Both the position numbers and the translations under genes were made by a program. A stretch of 64,000 bases of DNA from Brachypterus glaber (taxonomy: Eukaryota > Arthropoda > Insecta > Coleoptera > Kateretidae): the NCBI GenBank assembly GCA_958510825.1, contig OY294048.1, positions 13,347,589 to 13,411,588 of the forward strand, in the 5' to 3' direction. Positions 1 through 11,271 of the stretch are shown in pieces; position 1 is the first letter of the stretch, and each line of letters begins with the position of its first letter. The notes under the pieces are model-generated. The model made no database searches. It was given only the letters and a program-made list of their open reading frames with translations, and was not told the DNA's origin.

Positions 1-437
1 GACAGTGGGCAATAATTTTTAAATGTTTACAATATTATTTTTTACGCAAATATAGCGCAGTTCACGCCGTGAACTTATTCCTTCCAGACTAGAACTTCTA
101 GTGATTACTATTAAAAAAGTTTAGCATAATATTATCTTTTCAATAGACAGTGCAAAAACAAACATTAAAGATCCAAGTGGACATCTTCTCTGTGACCATT
201 CCGTGACCTACCCTACGATTCCAAGGCCGCCTCGACTGCCACTTATTAATTGTTTTCTCGAGCTTCTGTTTAAACTGGCTAGCTAGGTGTTTATTCAAAG
301 CATACCTTTGGAAAAATTTGTATTTTGGTGCACCGAATTAGCTGCATTCTTAAAATAATTTGTAAGGTAAAACAAATATTTGGGAAATATTAATAGAACA
401 GTTAAATGTTAAAGATGTATCTTTAAAAGATCTATTA
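1..437. other. No gene seen; AT-rich intergenic sequence
   Basis: There is no ORF of note and no repeat with a second copy that I could recognise in this window. The stretch ends at the TTA target duplication (435-437) of the MITE that follows. Confidence 0.6.
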
Positions 438-1197
438 GGGGCTGTCCATATATTACGTAACGCGCCCATGGGGGGAGGGGTTAGAGAAATCGTTACAGTT
501 TGTGACAGGGGGGAAGGGGGGGGTCTAGGTAAACGTTACGTAACGGAATTTAATAAATTTAATGTTTATTTCCTAAGCTTGGCAGATGTATTTTTATTTC
601 AACATAAATTACTATTTAGTGGCCCATAATTACCCTTTTCACGCAAAAATTGACGAAACTATGCATATTTAAATAATATTGTAATCAGTAAAAAAACTGT
701 TGACATTGATATTAAAAAAAAATCTTACGGCCCTGTTCTTGCGTGATCTTGCCGATGAATCATCGGCGATGATACATTTTCGCGCGGAATGTGTACTCAC
801 AGAACACCAATGTGTGTACTATTTTGTGTACCTGTGCATAAACAATATACGTGTTATATGTGACACTCAGTGTAAAAAGAGGTACCTAGTATTTTTTTCC
901 TGTGTGATATTGATTATGAATATTTTTTTAAAATGATTTTTTCGTTGAAGTACATTAAGTGCTATATGTATTATTATAATAAATATGTATCATTTTTATA
1001 CTGTCTTTTTACTGTCTTACATTATGCGGAATTCTGTACCTAGATATTTTAGAAAAAAAAATACAAATTTTTATACTGTTACGAGTTACACAGGGGGGGG
1101 GGGGTGTGTTGGTAAATGTGATAGTTTGTTACACAGGGGGGGGGGGAGGGGGTCAATTTTTTTGAAAAATTGCGTTACGTAATATATGGACAGCCCC
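438..1197. mobile_element. PIF/Harbinger-like MITE, family 1, copy A
   Basis: A 760-bp non-autonomous DNA transposon with terminal inverted repeats that begin GGGGCTGTCCATATATTACG and end in the reverse complement at 1173-1197. It is flanked by a 3-bp direct duplication, TTA at 435-437 and 1198-1200. Three-base TWA-type duplications and GGG-starting ends are typical of PIF/Harbinger elements; the superfamily call is inference because no transposase is present. Long G-runs lie just inside both ends. A second copy is at 61534-62229. A short open frame at 700-936 resembles one in copy B but is frame-disrupted at its end and does not look like a protein family. Confidence 0.75.
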
Positions 1198-1200
1198 TTA

Positions 1201-1322
1201 ATGGATGGTTTGCCCAGTCATTAACACTAAAGTCACTAAGAAATTGACCAATTAAATTAAATATGTCAAACAATTCTCACATTTCATTGGTCAAATTTTT
1301 AGTGACTGGGTAAACCATCCAT
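1201..1322. repeat. 122-bp inverted-repeat hairpin next to the MITE
   Basis: The ends read ATGGATGGTTT and AAACCATCCAT, with further imperfect arm pairing (CCCAGTCA with TGACTGGG, and GACCAAT with ATTGGTC). It abuts the TTA duplication of the preceding MITE directly. It is probably a separate small foldback element; no family is assigned. Confidence 0.6.
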
Positions 1323-1487
1323 AAGTAGAAATATTTTAAAATTCGGTCCAAAATACACCCCCTCCCTCCCGGGGGGCTCAACCCAGGGGTGTAACGAAAT
1401 GAGAAAATGAACAAAATAACTTCTTAAAAGAACTAATTAATGAGTTTCTGATGATCATAACTAGATTTTTAGTTACGGCCCGTAATG

Positions 1488-1753
1488 TTTGTTTTGTTTG
1501 TTTGTTTAACCTCGTACTATTCTACTTAATTAAGCATCCCCTAAGTCCAGGACTTGTGTGGGCTAGTAGTAGAGGGAACCACCGGCTTATACTGACTTTC
1601 GAACCAGTTTCTAGGGAGTGTCCGTTTCACTTATCGCCTTCGCCAAATTTCAATTAATTATTAACTGAAAAAGGCAAATCGGCGCCAGTGAGAATCGAAC
1701 TCACGATAGTAGACTTGCTATGCATACGCGCTAGCCACTACGCTATGCCTCCC
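1488..1753 (-). mobile_element. tRNA-derived SINE, copy A
   Basis: Read on the minus strand, the element starts at 1753 with a tRNA-like head. An A-box-like TAGCGTAGTGG lies at 1735-1745 and a B-box GTTCGATTCTC at 1690-1700, inside a perfect T-arm (GTGAG, 7-nt loop, CTCAC); the head ends in TGGCGCC. A tRNA-unrelated body of about 150 bp follows and ends near 1507, then a short AAAC-repeat tail. The body is almost identical to those at 12187-12446 and 27503-27778. The acceptor stem has mismatches, so this is a SINE head rather than a working tRNA gene. Confidence 0.85.
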
Positions 1754-1757
1754 ATAT

Positions 1758-2134
1758 CATATAACCTTTCAAAATAAAAACACATTATATCCTAATAAAC
1801 AAGCTGTAAAAGCCGATCTAAAAATGTCAAACGCTGATTGTACGTTTTACAATCATCCTTTCTTAAATACTTGTCCGCCCACTAAGAATCTTTGGTAAAT
1901 CCCTAACAATAAACTTATTGTACGAAATAAATTCAATTTCACGATAGATTTGACCACAAATTTTCTTCATAATGGTTAAATAGCCCATCAATTGTGTACT
2001 TCCGCCAGAAGGTCCCATTCTCTAGACATGGAGTTGGGGTTTCCCCAGCCTTAATTTAATTTGTTCGGATCTCCTAAGGCTCGTAGCTAGGGGGATGGGG
2101 GGAGGGCCCCTAGCGACCCTAGTTTTGGGGCTTT
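1758..2134. other. No gene seen
   Basis: AT-rich sequence between the SINE and the mariner-like cluster. It has a G-rich patch near 2088-2115 (GGGGGATGGGGGGAGGG) but no ORF or clear repeat boundary. Confidence 0.5.
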
Positions 2135-2396
2135 AAAATAACCCCCAAAAATGTATTAGATAAAAGAAAAAAATATATGGGCAAATAGAGAATTTTATAA
2201 GCTTTGATGTATCACACGACCCCCCTTTGTATTTAAAAAAATCCTCCTTTGCCCCCTGTCTCCATGGTGCCCCCTAAGCATACCAAATATATACCAAAAA
2301 ATTATATTGGTTATCTTATTTATGTGTTCCAAATTTTAAGTTGATATTATAAGCCGTTCAAAAGTTAAAGAGGGGGGGGGGGCGGACTTTTTATAA
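2135..2396. repeat. Diverged half copy of the mariner-like foldback repeat
   Basis: The stretch repeats the order of the right arm of the complete element that follows: a G/T-to-C rich segment with CACGACCCCCC, then CCCCTG..., then GTTCAAAAGTTAAAGAGGGGGGG. It is more diverged than the copies at 2463-3189 and 5315-6035. A 65-70-bp segment after it (about 2398-2462) recurs directly after the next element at about 3190-3256, so the cluster looks like a tandem array of elements plus linker. Confidence 0.55.
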
Positions 2397-2462
2397 TATA
2401 TAGTATATATACTTTCATTCTAGCACATTCCTTATAATAAAGACTGCATTATGTCAAGTATA

Positions 2463-3189
2463 CAGAGCGGTCCAAAAGTCACCCCCCCCCTCTTAACTTT
2501 TGAACGAGTTTAGATATCGACTTCAAATTTAGAACTCTTAAATAAGACAACTTAAACTATCTTTAAGCATATATTTGATACTTTTAGCTTTTAAAATGTG
2601 GGCAGGGGGGCATGGGGCGACATTTTGTTAAATGGAATGGTGGGTCGTGTGATACATCATTTTAAAGCTTATAAAATTCTCCATTTAATTGTAATTTTTT
2701 TATTTTTTTTAAACAATTTTTTTGGGTTTAAAATAGGGTTGAAAATGGGCATTTTTGTCAAAATTTCTCTAAAAAATCCAAACAATTTTTTAAAAATGCC
2801 TAGTTTCATTATGAAAAAAAGTAAATTATACTTTTAAACTAATTTTAGTTGGCATAAATAAAAATTAACAAAAAAAAACTTAAAAATGTATTTTTTTAGC
2901 ACAAAAAACTGAAAAATCAAAACCTTAAAAAACATGTTTAAATTTTTTTAAAATGTATGGTTATATAGAGAATTTTAAAGGCTTTAAAATGTTGTATCAC
3001 ACGACCCCTCTTTCCATTTAAAAAAAATCCCCCCATGCCCCCCTGCTCACATTTTAAGAGAAAAAAGTATCAAATATATGCTTAAAGATAGTTTAAGTTG
3101 TCTTATTTAAGAGTTCTAAATTTGAAATCGATATCTCAACTCGTTCAAAAGTTAAGAGGGGGGGGGGGTGACTTTTGGACCGCTCTATG
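2463..3189. mobile_element. Tc1/mariner-like foldback MITE, copy 1
   Basis: A roughly 725-bp element flanked by TA, with ends CAGAGCGGTCCAAAAGTC and the reverse complement GACTTTTGGACCGCTCT. The inverted arms run about 230 bp each (2463-2690 and 2965-3189), including C- and G-runs near the tips. TA flanks and a CAG start fit Tc1/mariner-derived MITEs. It encodes no transposase. Copy 2 is at 5315-6035. Confidence 0.7.
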
Positions 3190-3277
3190 TAGTATATATA
3201 CTTTCATTCTAGCACATTCCTTATAATAAAGACTACACTATGTCAAGTATATAGAGCTGTTTCGATTTAATTTGCAG

Positions 3278-3463
3278 AGACCCGCAGTCCCTAAGATTTT
3301 CTTTTTTTTAGGATTGGCTGCTGGTACCACGCGTCGCGCCATATTCGACGTATGGAAGGAAGAGCGAGTGCCGGGTCGAAAATTTCAAACGGTTTTAAGT
3401 TTTTTACGTGAGTCAAGTGACTCTGTAAAGTGTAAAGTGAAGAATTTGTTAGAGAATTTCTAA
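3278..3463 (+). CDS. Candidate 3'-terminal exon of an unidentified gene (partial)
   Basis: An open frame ends with TAA at 3461-3463. It is preceded by two plausible 3' splice sites: TTTAATTTGCAG ending at 3277, and a long T-run plus AG ending at 3311. Both leave the same reading frame. The translated end contains TTRRAIFDVWKEERVPGRKF and finishes KVKNLLENF. The stretch 3310-3430 is richer in G+C and CpG than its surroundings, which is unusual here, and an AATAAA lies just downstream near 3475. I do not recognise the protein. No upstream exons were found, and it lies directly after a repeat linker, so it could also be transposon-derived or chance. Confidence 0.3.
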   Translation, partial: RPAVPKIFFFLGLAAGTTRRAIFDVWKEERVPGRKFQTVLSFLRESSDSVKCKVKNLLENF

Positions 3464-5312
3464 AGAATAAGAAAAAATAAATGTTAAGTACTGTCGTTAT
3501 TTTTGGTACAACTTTATGTACAATGCTATGTTAAAACAACTGAATAAACCCAAACCTAAACCACTCTAGACCAAGGTACTTTTCTGGCCGAATCCACAAA
3601 TACCTGATCAATTAATAAATTGTAACGCTAAGTTGGTCCAAATAATGGGCATAATGGTCCAATAATGGAGCAATAAAAGAGCGGATAATCCCCTAAAGTA
3701 TGTAGGTTATTCTGCAAGTGTCTCGGCCACCCACGATGTCAACAATAACCATATTTTTATGCTCCACTAAATTCGGAGATAAACAAATCCTCACCATTCT
3801 TTAAAAGGGTGTTTTGTCAATATTTATGGTGATGACAGTTTTTGATATTTTCTTATATGGTCACATTATGAACAAATAAATTCCAATAACCTTTATGATC
3901 AAATAATTTTAATTTAAAAAAAAAGTTTCAATTATTTTCATTTAATTTATTTTTTTATTTCTTCTTCTTCTTCTTCTTCAAAATGTCCTTTTGGACTAAA
4001 TTAAAGAGACCCAAAAGGACTTAATGGTCTTGAACTCTCGTTTTTTTTGACCAGGTACAAGTATTAGAGACTTGAAGCGAGTCTCTCTAATCGTTTCAAC
4101 TAAATATATTTTCTTATTAACATAACCTCACAAAAAAAACGTGGTTAACCCACAAAATTACATCAAAAACATCAAATATTCAATTTAAATCAATTTAAAT
4201 ATGTAGAACGGTTTCGCAGTATAGATATTTGCTTAACATTTTAACATAAAAAGTCTGGCTGTGACTAAACACCGTTAAATGAATTACCGATCGCGCCGTA
4301 GACTTGTTGCCGGTTCCGCGAAAGGAACGCAACTCCAATTTTGTTTTTTTTTTCAAAAAATGTTTAATTGTTTTTTTTTATTTTTCAAATTCTTTTCACA
4401 TACCTACTGTGTGTAACAAGAGCATGATACACCCATTTTCTGTTTTTTTTTTCGATTTTTTAACAGGACACCCTATATATTTTTATATATTTTAATTTTA
4501 CATTTAACCGTTTAAGTTTAACGGGTCGAAAGTTACAGAGCAACATACCGACGGAGTCTGTCGGACAGACAAAGGGATAGATGAGAATATTTTAACTGTT
4601 TTTGACGTTTCTCCACGAATAAAAAAATATAAAATCTCGAAAATTTTCCACAAGATTTCTAAAATTTTTCTGAACTACTAGAAATCTTCTCCCTTTTTCT
4701 CTAGGAGGAATTAATGAAGAAACAGTTTAAGTCAGTTGTATAAGGTTTTAATAAAAGGTCATAATATTCTCTTCAGACCCAGGCGTAAATATTTAAAATT
4801 CGAAGTACCAAGTTTGGGAAAAAAATAAGTAATTATAATGTTTTTTTTTTACGTAGGGAAGACTGTACCTTCGATCGCTACGCTCGCTCAGGGAAACACT
4901 CATGCAGCGGGACTAAAACAGCCAGTTTAGTCCCTTGGTATATAAATAACTATTAAAAATATTTATTCAGTTACTAGCATTCAAAAATCTATTAAAAATA
5001 GTTCTTAAATCCAAGACAGGTTTTTCGTCGCAGGCCTGTGAAATCACTTCCTCTGTTCCAGCAAACAATTTAGAAAATCTGTCAAACAATCGATGTCAGA
5101 AAAAGTTGCATATTAACAAGCCATCATGCTCTGCACATTTTCTAATCTGGTAACTAGATTCTAAACCCGTTTTAAATTAACTGACAGCGCGCCGTAATAG
5201 ATAGATTAGTGTGGTCTTGAGATATTTATTTTTAACTTAATTGACTAGGCGTGGATTTCCTTTTTTTGTGTAATACTATATCGTATGCATTGCTAAAACT
5301 TTTAAGAATTCA
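3464..5312. other. No gene seen; relic sequence
   Basis: AT-rich with a CTT microsatellite at 3958-3979. A partial end resembling the TGTAACAAGA inverted-repeat family lies near 4410-4430. Short ORFs here contain long homopolymers and have no recognisable content. Confidence 0.5.
3958..3979. repeat. (CTT)n microsatellite
   Basis: About seven consecutive CTT/TTC units. Confidence 0.9.
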
Positions 5313-5314
5313 TA

Positions 5315-6035
5315 CAGTGCGGTCCAAAAGTCACCCCCCCTTTTAACTTTTGAACGAGTTGAGATATCGACTTCAAATTTAGAACTCTTAAATAAGACAA
5401 CTTAAACTATCTTTTAGCATATATGTGATATTTTTAGCTCTTAAAATGTGGGCAGGGGGCATGGGGGGACATTTTTTTTAAATGGAAAGGGGGGTCGTGT
5501 GATACATCATTTTAAAGCTTATAAAATTCTCTATTTAAACTAACATTTTAAAAAAAATTAAAAATGTTTTTTAAGGTTTTGATTTTTCAATTTTTTGTGC
5601 TAAAACATTCGATTTTTTAAGTTTGTTTTTATAAATTTTTATTTATGTCAACTAAAATTAGTTTAAAAGTATAATTAACATTTTTTTATGATGAAATTAG
5701 GCATTTTTAAAAAATTATTTGTTTTTTTTTTTTAGAGGAATTTTGACATTAATACCCATTTTCAACCCCATTTTAAACCCATTTTTTTTTTAATTTAAAA
5801 ATATGGAGTTAAATGGAGAATTTTATAAGCTTTAAAATGATGTATTACAGGACCCCCCTTTCCATTTAAAAAAATGTGCCCCATGCCCCCCTGTCCACAT
5901 TTTAAGAGCTGAAAGTATTAAAGATATGCTAAAAGATAGTTTAAGTTGTCTTATTTAAAAGTTCCAAATTTGAAGTCGATATCTCAACGTTCAAAAGTTA
6001 AGAGGGGGGGGGGGTGACTTTTGGACCGCTCTCTA
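5315..6035. mobile_element. Tc1/mariner-like foldback MITE, copy 2
   Basis: It has the same ends as copy 1 (CAGTGCGGTCCAAAAGTC at the left, the reverse complement at 6008-6030), with TA at 5313-5314 and TA just after the right end. The arms match the copy at 2463-3189 closely and the centre is T/A-rich. The left tip CAGTG is the common Tc1/mariner start, while copy 1 has CAGAG. Confidence 0.75.
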
Positions 6036-6084
6036 TACATAATATGTATAAATTAATAACTTGCCTGAATAAAGTTTGTTTCGG

Positions 6085-7380
6085 TATCTACAGATCTGTC
6101 GCGTCTGGCACCCCCACCCCTCTTAACTTTTGAATGCATTGATATATCGACTTCAAAACTGGAAAACGTAAATAAGACAACTTAAGCCAACTTTTGGCAT
6201 AAACATATAAATATTTTAATTTTTGGCTCTTAAAATGTGGCTGATTTTTTTTTAATGGAAAGGGGCATCCCTATCCAACTGTTTATTTGTTTTTTACTGA
6301 AAAAAAACTTGTTTTTTTGTAAATTATTATTTATACGTATATACCGGGTGTAACAAGAACCAAAGTACACACCCCCATCTTTTTGCTTTATTTTAAAAGA
6401 GATTTCAAATTTGGAACATCACTTATTGCCATAAAACCTCAACTTTCAACATAAAAAGTACATCTAAGTTACTTCCGGTTTAACCGGAAATAACCCCAAC
6501 TTTCGAGTTTTAAATAGTTTACTTCTAGGCTTCATTCGGAGTACAATGATACCAAAAAATAAACCTTTTAAATGTTCAAGTTTTTTTTTAGTTAATTTTT
6601 AGTTATTATCATAGGTAGGCCATGATTACTTAAAATTGCTTAAAATGATCTAAGTAACTCTGGAAAAATACATTTACCCTGAAAACTCCATTAATAACTC
6701 AGTTTCGCCATTTTAAAGATTGTAAATATGTTTTTTGGTCAAAAACCATATTGGTACCATTAAAAAGTAGGATCATTAAGGAATCTAACAATATCTTTTT
6801 TATGATAAATACATTCGTTTTAAGAAATGAAAATAAATGGTAAAAATCATATTTTTTAAGCGTGATTTTAGTAAAAAAGTTGGCTTTGAAAAGTAAAAAA
6901 GACCGGATTTTGATGTGTCAAATTTAATTTCATAAAGAATGTTTTCAGCATAAATTAATTTTTCTAGGGTTACTTAGATTTTTTTGAGTAATTTTAAATA
7001 ATCATGGGGTATGATAAAAACTAAAAATTAAATAAACAAAAATTTGACATATAAAATATCACTTTTTTGTTACCCTTATACACAAAATAAAGCCTAGAAT
7101 TAAAATATATAAACATATATAGGGTGCCCCATTTAAAAATTGAAAGTTGGTGTCCTTTCCGGTGAAACCGAAAGTGACTTAAATGTACTTTTTATGTTAA
7201 AAGTTGACGTGTTATGCCAATAAGCAATGTTCCAAACTTTTAAAGTAAAGAAAAAAGGGGGCGTACCTTGCTCTTGTTACACCCGGTATATTTTAAAGAC
7301 ATTCTGACAAAAAATATATATGTTCAACCCTATTTTAACCCCTCAAAAACTGACAAAAAAAAACATATGGGCAAATAGAG
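6085..7380. repeat. Diverged mariner-like copy split by a nested element
   Basis: From 6110 the text CACCCCTCTTAACTTTTGAA and the following AAGACAACTTAA segment match the left arm of the foldback family at lower identity. After the nested element (6340-7290) the family sequence resumes near 7291-7380 with GGGCAAATAGAG. The host copy is therefore older than the insertion. Confidence 0.5.
6340..7290. mobile_element. 951-bp inverted-repeat element with TATACCGGGTGTAACAAG ends
   Basis: The left end TATACCGGGTGTAACAAGA pairs with TCTTGTTACACCCGGTATA at 7271-7290. Further arm pairing includes CATAAAAAGTACAT with ATGTACTTTTTATG and CCGGTTTAACCGG-like with CCGGTGAAACCG. There is no ORF of transposase size. 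It interrupts an older mariner-like repeat. The superfamily is uncertain; TA flanks suggest Tc1/mariner. Confidence 0.65.
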
Positions 7381-9325
7381 AAAAAGCCGAGGAAAAAGCG
7401 TAACCTAAAAAAGGCAAAAACTTTGTGCCAAAAAGCGTATTTTAAAGGTACACGTTTCCCCAATTTTCTTCAATACTCTCTCGTTTGACAACCAAACGGT
7501 TTTTCTATTTTATTCTTCTTGGACAATGTCCAATGTCCGATGGACATAGAAATAGGATAATGATCGTTTATACGTAAATTAATAATTTTCTTAGAAAACA
7601 AATACACTGGTTTACAGTGGTTTTATATTTCAGTTGCCTTTGGCGTTTTCTCCTTTATTTTTGGATGCTGAATCAATATCTGACAAAAAAATATTAAAAC
7701 ATACCGTTTTTAAAACAGGTAAGTATAACATTTAAAAAAATAAATAAGCTACCATGTCATGAAATATAGTTACAAATGTTTATTTACTTAAAAAAATTGT
7801 TTTTTAAAAATTTTTGTGTGCTCCCGGTAAATGAATACTTTGATCCGACCAGTGCTAATAACTGTTCGAAGATGCTGCCCAAAAACACCGACTTAATTAT
7901 TATAAGCGGCATCCTCGATAAATATGTCACCGTCGCTTAATGTAAAGTCATTGGCTTAAAATCACCTTAATTGTACTGGTGAAAATTCAAATTATTGCCC
8001 CTAAGCAAACAGTTTGCGAAAGACGAGAAGCTTTCGCGTATGTTGATGATTCGCAAGGCCGTGACAAGAGAATAAAGCATATGAAACTGAATTTTAAAAT
8101 TCTTAACATGTACCTACAGGGTGTCTCAGTAATATTCAGAGCCCGGTAATATGGAAGCTATGAGTCATCTTTTGTCATATTTTTTAACTTTTATTAAAGA
8201 TACACTGGCGTTGCGTCGTTGCAGAGTGGGGACAGGCGACTAGCGGTCGCTTCTAATCAGTGCTTAATTAATGGGTATGGCAATATTAGTCCAGGCTATA
8301 TCTAGCAGACAGTTTGAGAGAAAAAATTATGTATATAATTTTCATTCATTTTTATCTTTGATATGCTAAAAAGCCGCACCTAACATAACCACTCACAACT
8401 ACAACACAACTAAAAATTTAAACGAAATCTTGTATATATTTTTACATAGATAACATTTTCAATTCTCTATCTAACGGTTTTTGCTATGAAAGTGTGTAGT
8501 ACTCATTCACTTATTTTCCAGGTTTTAAGGTATGTATTTTTTGTTAAAAGTATATTTTTCTGGTTTGCAATTAAGTAAAATGGGGGGCTCAGCTCCGTAT
8601 TAAAAAAAACCCAAACCGGCCAAAAAACTGACCTGTACTTTGTTTTCCTATTTAAAATTAGTTTAGTTTATTTTTAAAGTCTCTCGGACCACCTAATAGG
8701 TGGTATTTTATACGATATTCGACTGACAATAATACAATAGTCCATAAATACCCTTAAAAATGCATTTTTAAACTGCTGATAAGCTTATCATCAATAGCTA
8801 CTGCAAGCTATCTTAACTGCAGAAAGAGAACGCATTTTTCTGTTATTTAAGGGTGGATTTATAATGAAATAAAACCGTTAGGTACACTGTAAAAACTGAA
8901 TGCAAAATAATGTAAAAATACATTAATTTACATAGTATACTAAGTAAATTTACTATGCATAATTTATGAATTTGTGTAAAAACGTGTAAAAAGATTTAAT
9001 TTTGTGTAAAAGAATGTGTGTGTGTAAAAGAATGCAAAATATTACCATTATAATCTACGTAATTTTAATGTACCGGTCTATGGCAACATATAACCATTTA
9101 GTGACTATGTAATTTATTTTTACCGTGTAGACTGAATGTTAAAATATTTGGGTGTTTTTCAAAATTTTAAGACTGGGTTTGGGGGCCGTAATTTAGAGGT
9201 GCCTAATAAAGGGGGGTCTTTATTGTTATATGTATACTAAGGAACTTTAAAAATATTATAAATAACACAGGCCTACAAGAAAAAGTTGATAAATATTAAC
9301 CAGACTGTATTTTTGTGCTGAAAAC
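7381..9325. other. No gene seen
   Basis: About 1.9 kb of AT-rich sequence. A fragment with ACAGGGTGTCTCAG near 8116-8129 looks like a lone end of another inverted-repeat family. A TGTAAA-rich block lies at 8885-9010. No ORF is supported. Confidence 0.5.
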
Positions 9326-9367
9326 GAAATTCTAGAACTAACAGTTAGTTAGTTAGTTCTAGAATTC
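9326..9367. repeat. Short hairpin
   Basis: AATTCTAGAACTAAC pairs with GTTAGTTCTAGAATT across a loop containing GTTA repeats. Confidence 0.75.
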
Positions 9368-9544
9368 TGACAAATAATTACACCGGCCCACAAAAAAAAA
9401 TTATGTTCAATTACTACGCAGCAGCGTCCCACTATGCGATTAACCCTTACAAGCATGGTGGAAAGTATACTTACCACCTGGATCATTATAATTTTTTCCA
9501 TTTTTTAAGTAACTTTTTGTGTTTTTTTTTTTGTAAATTTACAA

Positions 9545-10095
9545 TAATAACATGTTAGGGATTGTTTTTGGTGAACATTGGGATGGGGCAAGGGGGGCAA
9601 ATGGGGAAAAACAATATTTTTTTACAAAACTTTGAAAATTGCTGTATAGGGATTTTTGAGGTTGATGAATTCGAATCTGATAATTTAATTAATTCACCAT
9701 ATTTTTATATTTTTTCAATATTTTCGTGAAAATTTGTACATAGGGGTTTATGAGGTTGCTAAAACTGAATCTTGAAATATTTTTTTTCTAAATCCACCCC
9801 CTTAGGGGTGGGGGTGATTTTTGTGTAAATTTGTATATTGGGGTTTTTGAGGTTGCTGAAAGTACATTACATTAGTATATTACAGACTTAATTTTACGAA
9901 TTCGGTCCGCCATAGTTGACCCGTCATCTTGAACTTTTAAAATCAGATTCGTAATCAGCGACCCCAAAAACCCATATATACCAATTTCTATTACAGTCAG
10001 AGTTCATTTTACGAATTCGGTCAGCCATATAGGATCCGCCTTTTGAATTTTGAAAATCTGATAACAGATTCGTGATTAGCGACCCCAAAAACTTA
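9545..10095 (-). repeat. Inverted copy of the about 100-bp CCCC-rich tandem repeat family
   Basis: The motifs GATTGTTTTTGGTGAACATT and GGGGTTTTTGAGGTTGCTGA are reverse complements of segments in the 19.3-21.3 kb duplication and the 34.2-36.2 kb block. The units are degenerate and carry repeated GAATTCGGTCNGCCATA blocks near 9900 and 10013. It is non-coding. Confidence 0.6.
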
Positions 10096-10099
10096 TAAT

Positions 10100-11117
10100 G
10101 CAATTATTTTTATAGAAATACAGTCATTAGAAAAATGCGTGCTTCAATGGTTTAATTAGCATTTTTGAACACAATCTTCGAAAATAAAGAGATGTTTTTT
10201 ATTTTGGAAATTGCCCCACAGGTGTGGGTTACGCAGGTCATTACGAAGGCTACATTATAAGTAGCTTTTAAGAAGAAATGACAAATTTAAAGTATTCGAT
10301 AATAATATGGGAGACAATGTGAAAGTTTTAGGTCACCTTAAATATCACTAAGCAAATAATTTTCCTGACACTGCAGAATACGAAATCCTATGTGAACTAA
10401 GGTGGTCCTTACAAAATAGATTATTAGGGACGCCCCCTTTTGCTCCAAATTTCTAAAAATGATGTGTACCAAATTTTAGGTCCATAGCTCGACACGTGCC
10501 GCATCGGAACCTTAAAAAGTTTCACCATAGTTGGCAGTGCCAAAACTTATTTTTGAAGGGAAAAACGCAAAAAACAAAAATTGTTTAAAATAAAAAAATA
10601 TGTTTTTCTATTTGCGTTTCACAAAATTCATTTTGGGACATGCAAACGGGTTTTACAAAATACAACTTTAAAAAACCGTCAAAAAAAAGTAAAAAATGTC
10701 AAAATTAACCTAAAATTCTTTTAACAATGCGTTTTTGGCGCACTTGTCTATTGTAAACTCCGCAAGCGTCTCTTTTTTCAAACGCCCATCGTGATACAAT
10801 ACAATTTGTACATTCAATGTATTTTTTTTTTAATAAAAAATTCCATTTTTTTTCAAAAATACTTAATTTTTTTGAATTTATTATAAAACATGTTTTGTTC
10901 TTTGCATTTTTTCGTCCTAGGACGAACGACGAACCATTTGGCCTTTACACCCTAAGAAATAAATTTTAAATACTCACCTACTTACTATCCAAATTTCAGG
11001 TCCCTAGTTGTATGCCTTCTCGAACCATCTTGTTCACATACCGACAGATCGACAGACGAACATTTTTCTCTAATGTCTTAAATAAGAAAAATTTTATATA
11101 AATATTTTTTTTTCTTT
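10100..11117. other. No gene seen
   Basis: AT-rich relic sequence with long A and T runs. No ORF or matched repeat was recognised apart from the MITE that follows. Confidence 0.5.
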
Positions 11118-11120
11118 TAA

Positions 11121-11268
11121 GGGAACGTTCAAGTATTACTTAACGCTCCTAGGGGGGGTGATTTTGGAGTGTTACGCCCATGCTAATGGTATAGGAAAAT
11201 AGCGTTACGGGGGGGGGGGGGGGTCCAAAATGATCAAAATTTGCGTTACGTAATACTTGAACGTACCC
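11121..11268. mobile_element. PIF/Harbinger-like MITE, family 2, copy a
   Basis: A 148-bp hairpin element with ends GGGAACGTTCAAGTATTAC and the reverse complement ending ACGTACCC. It is flanked by TAA at 11118-11120 and 11269-11271. A C- or G-run centre separates GTGTTACGCC and GCGTTACG segments. The same family is at 17686, 26130, 23388, 35834, 47514 and 59690. Confidence 0.8.
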
Positions 11269-11271
11269 TAA

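Noticed and set aside
1687..1753. Possible real tRNA gene on the minus strand
   Set aside because: The B-box and T-arm are good, but the acceptor stem has mismatches and the same 3' body follows in three loci, so it is a SINE head.
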